Origin: Atherix ibis
Taxonomy: Eukaryota; Arthropoda; Insecta; Diptera; Athericidae
Reading direction: 5' to 3'
DNA: 64,000 nt
Assembly (NCBI GenBank): GCA_958298945.1
Contig: OY282608.1
Span: 59,062,951-59,126,950, forward strand
Each line of letters begins with the position of its first letter. The first letter of the stretch is position 1. Positions 57,394 through 64,000 of the stretch are shown here, in pieces. The notes under the pieces were generated by a model. It ran no database searches. It was not told the origin of the DNA and saw nothing but the letters and a program-made list of their open reading frames with translations. The position numbers and the translations under genes were made by a program.

Positions 57394-59034
57394 GAACAAA
57401 CCAACAAACCAACAAACAAACAAACCAACAAACCAACAAACTAAGAAACCAACAACCCCGCAAACGAACAAACAAACAAACAAACCAACAAACCAACAAA
57501 CCAATAAGCCAACAAACCAACAAACCAACAAACCAACAAACCAACAAGCCAACAAACGAACAAACAAACAAACCAACAAACCAACAAACCAACAAGCCAA
57601 CAAACCAACAAGCCAACAAACCAACAAACCAACAAACCAACAAACCAACAAACCAACAAACCAACAAACCAACAAACCAACAAACGAACAAACCAATAAA
57701 CCAACAAATCAAGTAACCAACAAACCAACAAACCAACAAGCTAACAAGCCAACAAACCAACAAGCCAACAAACGAAGAAACGAACAGACAAACCAACAAA
57801 CCAACAAACCAATAAGCCAACAAACCAACAAACCAACAAACCAACAAACCAACAAGCCAACAAACCAAAAAACCAACAAACCGCCAAACCAACAAGCCAA
57901 CAAAGCAACAAACCAACAAATCAAGTAACCAACAAACCAACAAACCAACAAGCCAACAAGCCAACAAACCAACAAGCCAACAAACGAAGAAACGAACAAA
58001 CCAACAAACCAAAAAACCAACAAACGAACAAACCAACAAACCAACAAACCAACAAACCAACAAACCAACAAAACCAACAAACCAACAAGCCAACAAACCA
58101 AAAAAACCAACAAACCGACAAACCAACAAGCCAACAAGCAACAAACCAACAAACCAAGTAACCAACAAACCAACAAACCAACAAGCCAACAAGCCAACAA
58201 ACCAGCAAGCCAATAAACGAAGAAATGAACAAACCAACAAAACAAACCAACAAACCAACAAACCAACAAACGAACAAACAAAAAAAAACAAACAAACCAA
58301 CAAACCAAGAAACCAACAAACCAACAAACCAACAAGCCAACAAACCAACAAGCCAACAAACAAATAAACCAACAAACCAACAAACAAATAAACCAACACA
58401 CCAACAAGCCAACAAACCAACAAAGCCAAAAAACCAACAAACCAACAAGCCAACAAGCCAATAAACCAACAAACCAAAAAACCAACAAGCCAACAAACCC
58501 AGAAACCAACAAGCCAACAATCCAATAAACGAACAAACGAACAAACAAAGAAACGAACAAACCAACAAACCAACAAACCAACAAACTAAGAACCCAACAA
58601 ACCAACAAACCAACAAACCAACAAACCAACAAACCAACAAACCAACAAACCCACAAGCCAATAAACCAAAAAACCAACAAAACAAAAAACCAACAAGTCA
58701 ACAAAGCAACAAACCAACAAACCAAATAACCAACAAAACAACAAACCAACAAACCAACAAACCAACAAGCCAACAAACGAACAAGCCAACAAACCAACAA
58801 GCCAACAAACAAAGAAACCAACAAGCCAACAAACCAACAAACCAACAAGCCAACAAGCCAATAAACCAACAAGCCAACAAATCAACAAGCCCACAAACCA
58901 ACAAACCAAAAAACCAACAAACCAACAAACCAACTAGCCAACAAGCCCACAAAGCAACAAACCAAAAAACCAAGTAACAAACAAACCAACAAACCAACAA
59001 GCCAACAAGCCAATAAACCAACAAGCCAACAAAC
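57394..59034 (+). repeat. 1641-bp tandem unit T, copy 1
   Basis: ctaagaaacc (57441), ccagcaagcc (near 58202), gaagaaatgaac (58219), A9 (58280-58288) and aatccaataaacgaac (58519) all recur 1641 bp later without any offset change. I found no difference in the stretches compared. The unit is a chimera: up to about 58484 it follows 62641-63740, and after that it follows 54886-55430. The junction lies where A-rich octamers meet aacccagaaacc. Confidence 0.95.
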
Positions 59035-60675
59035 GAACAAACCAACAAACCAACAAACCAACAAACCAACAAACCAACAAACTAAGAAACCAACAACCCC
59101 GCAAACGAACAAACAAACAAACAAACCAACAAACCAACAAACCAATAAGCCAACAAACCAACAAACCAACAAACCAACAAACCAACAAGCCAACAAACGA
59201 ACAAACAAACAAACCAACAAACCAACAAACCAACAAGCCAACAAACCAACAAGCCAACAAACCAACAAACCAACAAACCAACAAACCAACAAACCAACAA
59301 ACCAACAAACCAACAAACCAACAAACGAACAAACCAATAAACCAACAAATCAAGTAACCAACAAACCAACAAACCAACAAGCTAACAAGCCAACAAACCA
59401 ACAAGCCAACAAACGAAGAAACGAACAGACAAACCAACAAACCAACAAACCAATAAGCCAACAAACCAACAAACCAACAAACCAACAAACCAACAAGCCA
59501 ACAAACCAAAAAACCAACAAACCGCCAAACCAACAAGCCAACAAAGCAACAAACCAACAAATCAAGTAACCAACAAACCAACAAACCAACAAGCCAACAA
59601 GCCAACAAACCAACAAGCCAACAAACGAAGAAACGAACAAACCAACAAACCAAAAAACCAACAAACGAACAAACCAACAAACCAACAAACCAACAAACCA
59701 ACAAACCAACAAAACCAACAAACCAACAAGCCAACAAACCAAAAAAACCAACAAACCGACAAACCAACAAGCCAACAAGCAACAAACCAACAAACCAAGT
59801 AACCAACAAACCAACAAACCAACAAGCCAACAAGCCAACAAACCAGCAAGCCAATAAACGAAGAAATGAACAAACCAACAAAACAAACCAACAAACCAAC
59901 AAACCAACAAACGAACAAACAAAAAAAAACAAACAAACCAACAAACCAAGAAACCAACAAACCAACAAACCAACAAGCCAACAAACCAACAAGCCAACAA
60001 ACAAATAAACCAACAAACCAACAAACAAATAAACCAACACACCAACAAGCCAACAAACCAACAAAGCCAAAAAACCAACAAACCAACAAGCCAACAAGCC
60101 AATAAACCAACAAACCAAAAAACCAACAAGCCAACAAACCCAGAAACCAACAAGCCAACAATCCAATAAACGAACAAACGAACAAACAAAGAAACGAACA
60201 AACCAACAAACCAACAAACCAACAAACTAAGAACCCAACAAACCAACAAACCAACAAACCAACAAACCAACAAACCAACAAACCAACAAACCCACAAGCC
60301 AATAAACCAAAAAACCAACAAAACAAAAAACCAACAAGTCAACAAAGCAACAAACCAACAAACCAAATAACCAACAAAACAACAAACCAACAAACCAACA
60401 AACCAACAAGCCAACAAACGAACAAGCCAACAAACCAACAAGCCAACAAACAAAGAAACCAACAAGCCAACAAACCAACAAACCAACAAGCCAACAAGCC
60501 AATAAACCAACAAGCCAACAAATCAACAAGCCCACAAACCAACAAACCAAAAAACCAACAAACCAACAAACCAACTAGCCAACAAGCCCACAAAGCAACA
60601 AACCAAAAAACCAAGTAACAAACAAACCAACAAACCAACAAGCCAACAAGCCAATAAACCAACAAGCCAACAAAC
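59035..60675 (+). repeat. 1641-bp tandem unit T, copy 2
   Basis: Direct tandem copy of 57394-59034: ctaagaaacc at 59082, gaagaaatgaac at 59860, A9 at 59921-59929 and aatccaataaacgaac at 60160. The left edge is sharp: cgaagaaacgaac expected from 57180 is replaced at 59035 by the octamers of 57394. Confidence 0.95.
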
Positions 60676-62640
60676 GAAGAAACGAACAAACCAACAAAAC
60701 AAACCAACAAACCAACAAACCAACAAACGAACAAACAAACAAAAAACAACAAACCAACAAACCAAGAAACCAACAAACCAACAAACCAACAAGCCAACAA
60801 GCCAACAAACCAACAAGCAAACAAACCAACAAACCAACAAACCAACAAACCAACAAACCAACAAACCAACAAACCAACAAGCCAACAAACCAACAAGCCA
60901 ACAAACAAATAAACCAACAAACCAACAAACAAATAAACCAACACACCAACAAGCCAACAAACCAACAAGCCAACAAACCAACAAACCAACAAGTCAACAA
61001 ACCAAGTAACCAGAAAGCCAAAAAACCAATAACCCAACAAACAAACAAACCAACAAACCAACAAACCAACAAACCAACAAACCAACAAACCAGCAAACCA
61101 ACAAACCAACAAACCAACAAACCAACAAACCAACAAGCCAATAAACGAACAAACAAACAAACCAACAAACCAACAAACCAACAAGCCAACAAACCAACAA
61201 GCCAACAAACCAACAAACCAACAAACCAACAAACCAACAAACCAACAAACCAACAAACCAACAAACCAACAAACGAACAAACCAATAAACCAACAAACCA
61301 ACAAGCCAACAAGCCAACAAACCAACAAACCGACAAGCCAACAAGCCAACAAACCAACAAACCAACAAACCAACAAACCAACAAACCAACAAGCCAACAA
61401 ACGAACAAACCAACAAACAAACAAACCAACAAACCAGCAAACCAAGAAACCAACAAACCAGCAAACCAACAAACGAACAAACCAACAAACCAACAAGCCA
61501 ACAAACGAACAATTCAACAAACAAACAAACCAACAAACCAACAAACCAACAAACCAACAAACCAACAAACCAACAAACCAACAAAACAACAAACTAACAA
61601 ACGAACAAACCAACAAACCCACAAACCAATAAACCAACAAGCCAACAAGCCAACAAACCACCAAGCCAACAAACGAATAAACCAACAAACCAACAAAATA
61701 ACAAACCAACAAACAAACGAACCAACAAACCAACAAACAAATAAACCAACAAACCAACAAACCAAAAAACCAACAAACCAACAAACCAACAAACCAACAA
61801 ACCAACAAACCAACAAACCAACAAGCCAACAAACCAACAAGCAAACAAACCAACAAACCAACAAACCCGCAAACAAACAAACCAACAAACCAACAAGCCA
61901 ACAAACCCAGAAACCAACAAGCCAACAATCCAATAAACGAACAAACGAACAAACAAAGAAACGAACAAACCAACAAACCAACAAACCAACAAACTAAGAA
62001 CCCAACAAACCAACAAACCAACAAACCCACAAGCCAATAAACCAAAAAACCAACAAAACAAAAAACCAACAAGCCAACAAAGCAACAAACCAACAAACCA
62101 AATAACCAACAAAACAACAAACCAACAAACCAACAAACCAACAAGCCAACAAACGAACAAGCCAACAAACCAACAAGCCAACAAACGAAGAAACCAACAA
62201 GCCAACAAACCAACAAACCAACAAGCCAACAAGCCAATAAACCAACAAGCCAACAAATCAACAAGCCCACAAACCAACAGACCAAAAAACCAACAAACCA
62301 ACAAACCAACTAGCCAACAAGCCTACAAAGCAACAAACCAACAAACCAAGTAACAAACAAACCAACAAACCAACAAGCCAACAAGCCAATAAACCAACAA
62401 GCCAACAAACGAAGAAACGAACAAACCAACAAAACAAACCAACAAACCAACAAACCAACAAACCAACAAACGAACAAACAAACAAAAAACAACAAACCAA
62501 CAAACCAAGAAACCAACAAACCAACAAACTAACAAGCCAACAAGCCAACAAACCAACAAGCCAACAAACCAACAAACCAACAAACCAACAAACCAACAAA
62601 CCAACAAACGAACAAACGAACAAACCAACAAACCAACAAA
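60676..62640 (+). repeat. 5.25-kb duplication, left arm of copy 2
   Basis: It continues the match to the left arm of copy 1 (about 55430-57393) at 5240-5256 bp, with aatccaataaacgaac at 61927 against 56687. Small differences are present, for example one A-to-G unit (ccagc) near 61092 and a shorter run of consensus octamers before acccacaagcc near 62026. Confidence 0.88.
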
Positions 62641-63762
62641 CCAACAAACCAACAAACCAACAAACCAACAAACCAACAAACCAACAAACTAAGAAACCAA
62701 CAACCCCGCAAACGAACAAACAAACAAACAAACCAACAAACCAACAAACCAATAAGCCAACAAACCAACAAACCAACAAACCAACAAACCAACAAGCCAA
62801 CAAACGAACAAACAAACAAACCAACAAACCAACAAACCAACAAGCCAACAAACCAACAAGCCAACAAGCCAACAAACCAACAAACCAACAAACCAACAAA
62901 CCAACAAACCAACAAACCAACAAACCAACAAACCAACAAACCAACAAACCAACAAACGAACAAACCAATAAACCAACAAATCAAGTAACCAACAAACCAA
63001 CAAACCAACAAGCTAACAAGCCAACAAACCAACAAGCCAACAAACGAAGAAACGAACAGACAAACCAACAAACCAACAAACCAATAAGCCAACAAACCAA
63101 CAAACCAACAAACCAACAAACCAACAAGCCAACAAACCAAAAAACCAACAAACCGCCAAACCAACAAGCCAACAAAGCAACAAACCAACAAATCAAGTAA
63201 CCAACAAACCAACAAACCAACAAGCCAACAAGCCAACAAACCAACAAGCCAACAAACGAAGAAACGAACAAACCAACAAACCAAAAAACCAACAAACGAA
63301 CAAACCAACAAACCAACAAACCAACAAACCAACAAACCAACAAAACCAACAAACCAACAAGCCAACAAACCAAAAAAACCAACAAACCGACAAACCAACA
63401 AGCCAACAAGCAACAAACCAACAAACCAAGTAACCAACAAACCAACAAACCAACAAGCCAACAAGCCAACAAACCAGCAAGCCAATAAACGAAGAAATGA
63501 ACAAACCAACAAAACAAACCAACAAACCAACAAACCAACAAACGAACAAACAAAAAAAAAACAAACAAACCAACAAACCAAGAAACCAACAAACCAACAA
63601 ACCAACAAGCCAACAAACCAACAAGCCAACAAACAAATAAACCAACAAACCACCAAACAAATAAACCAACACACCAACAAGCCAACAAACCAACAAAGCC
63701 AAAAAACCAACAAACCAACAAGCCAATAAACCAACAAACCAAAAAACCAACAAGCCAACAAA
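62641..63762 (+). repeat. Partial third copy of the first part of unit T
   Basis: ctaagaaacc at 62689, ccgccaaacc near 63153, ccagcaagcc near 63473, gaagaaatgaac at 63491 and A10 at 63552-63561 follow 57441-58484. It differs by one A base in the tract and a ccaccaaac variant near 63650. Near 63745 it does not switch to aacccagaaacc as T does, but continues into aagtaacc. Confidence 0.88.
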
Positions 63763-64000
63763 CCAAGTAACCAACAAACCAACAAACCAACAAGCCAACA
63801 AGCCAACAAACCAACAAGCCAATAAACGAAGAAATGAACAAACCAACAAAACAAACCAACAAACCAACAAACCAACAAACGAACAAACAAAACAAAAAAA
63901 ACAAACCAACAAACCAAGAAACCAACAAACCAACAAACCAACAAGCCAACAAACCAACAAGCCAACAAACAAATAAACCAACAAACCAACAAACAAATAA
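63763..64000 (+). repeat. Array continues past the right window edge
   Basis: The last 238 bp resemble 52620-52830: aagtaacc, then gaagaaatgaac at 63828, then an A-rich run with one C and two caaataaacc units. The sequence stops inside the array, so no right boundary can be placed. Confidence 0.8.

Larger units (their letters stand above)
1..64000 (+). repeat. Octameric satellite array, (AACAAACC)n, spanning the whole window
   Basis: Every line of the sequence is built from the 8-bp unit AACAAACC with scattered variants. Common single changes, numbering the unit 1-8, are A6 to G (AACAAGCC), C3 to A (AAAAAACC), C3 to T (AATAAACC), C8 to G, A or T, C7 to A, G or T, and C3 to G (AAGAAACC). Two recurrent double variants are AAGTAACC and AACTAGCC. 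Changes at positions 1 and 2 are rarer. Seven-base or nine-base units occur occasionally, for example where aaaccacaagcc loses one A. The consensus is 62.5 percent A and 37.5 percent C on this strand. No non-satellite sequence interrupts it and neither array end is present. Clean consensus runs are short; one of the longest seen is about 13 units near 17974-18077. Confidence 0.99.

Noticed and set aside
56258..58576. A 772-residue open frame on the - strand, the longest one, and the many similar frames across the window
   Set aside because: It is a translation of the octamer (cycle V-C-W-F-V-G-L-L), starts at a non-ATG codon, overlaps equally open frames, and shows no domain, signal or codon pattern beyond the repeat.
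1..64000. CRISPR array
   Set aside because: There is no alternation of constant repeats and unique spacers; the whole sequence is one octamer with graded variants.
1..64000. Terminal telomere array
   Set aside because: The strand asymmetry fits, but the unit has only GG, variants are dense everywhere, no homogeneous end is visible, and kilobase-scale duplications dominate.

Overview
The window is one uninterrupted tandem-repeat (satellite) array. From base 1 to base 64000 the sequence is copies of an 8-bp unit, AACAAACC on the + strand (GGTTTGTT on the - strand), about 8000 units in all. Many carry one or two substitutions and a few are one base long or short. I found no unique DNA, no credible protein-coding gene, no RNA gene, no transposon and no CRISPR array. 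The array runs off both ends. An array of this size and simplicity suggests eukaryotic satellite or heterochromatic DNA. Nothing here identifies the species.

The strands are strongly asymmetric: the + strand is almost only A and C, with G and T appearing as variants. The consensus has no stop codon in any of the six frames. Because 8 and 3 share no factor, all three frames of a strand read the same eight-residue cycle: V-C-W-F-V-G-L-L on the - strand and N-K-P-T-N-Q-Q-T on the + strand. Hundreds of long open frames result, and none is evidence of a gene.

The real information is in the order of variant octamers, which acts as a barcode and reveals nested duplications. Left part (1-12.4 kb): three copies of a ~1.3-kb block (1-4080), two of a ~2.5-kb block (4117-9134), and partial later copies. 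Middle part (12.4-28.9 kb): an identical-looking ~400-bp pair, a 3230-bp near-perfect tandem duplication (15653-22104), and shuffled modules. Right part (28.9-64 kb): short duplications of 495, 250 and ~897 bp; a ~3.5-kb tandem pair (33626-40740); a 1536/1600-bp pair (39900-43050); a 2112-bp pair (45960-50245); a 1641-bp pair identical wherever compared (57394-60675); and a 5.25-kb duplication enclosing it. The right part also carries a recurring landmark with A-tracts of 9-16 bases.

Most offset changes between copies are multiples of 8 bp, so whole octamers are gained or lost after larger blocks duplicate. That is the behaviour expected of unequal exchange or replication slippage in a satellite. 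Block edges are read by eye and are good to about 10-40 bp; long runs of consensus octamers make some edges inherently ambiguous.
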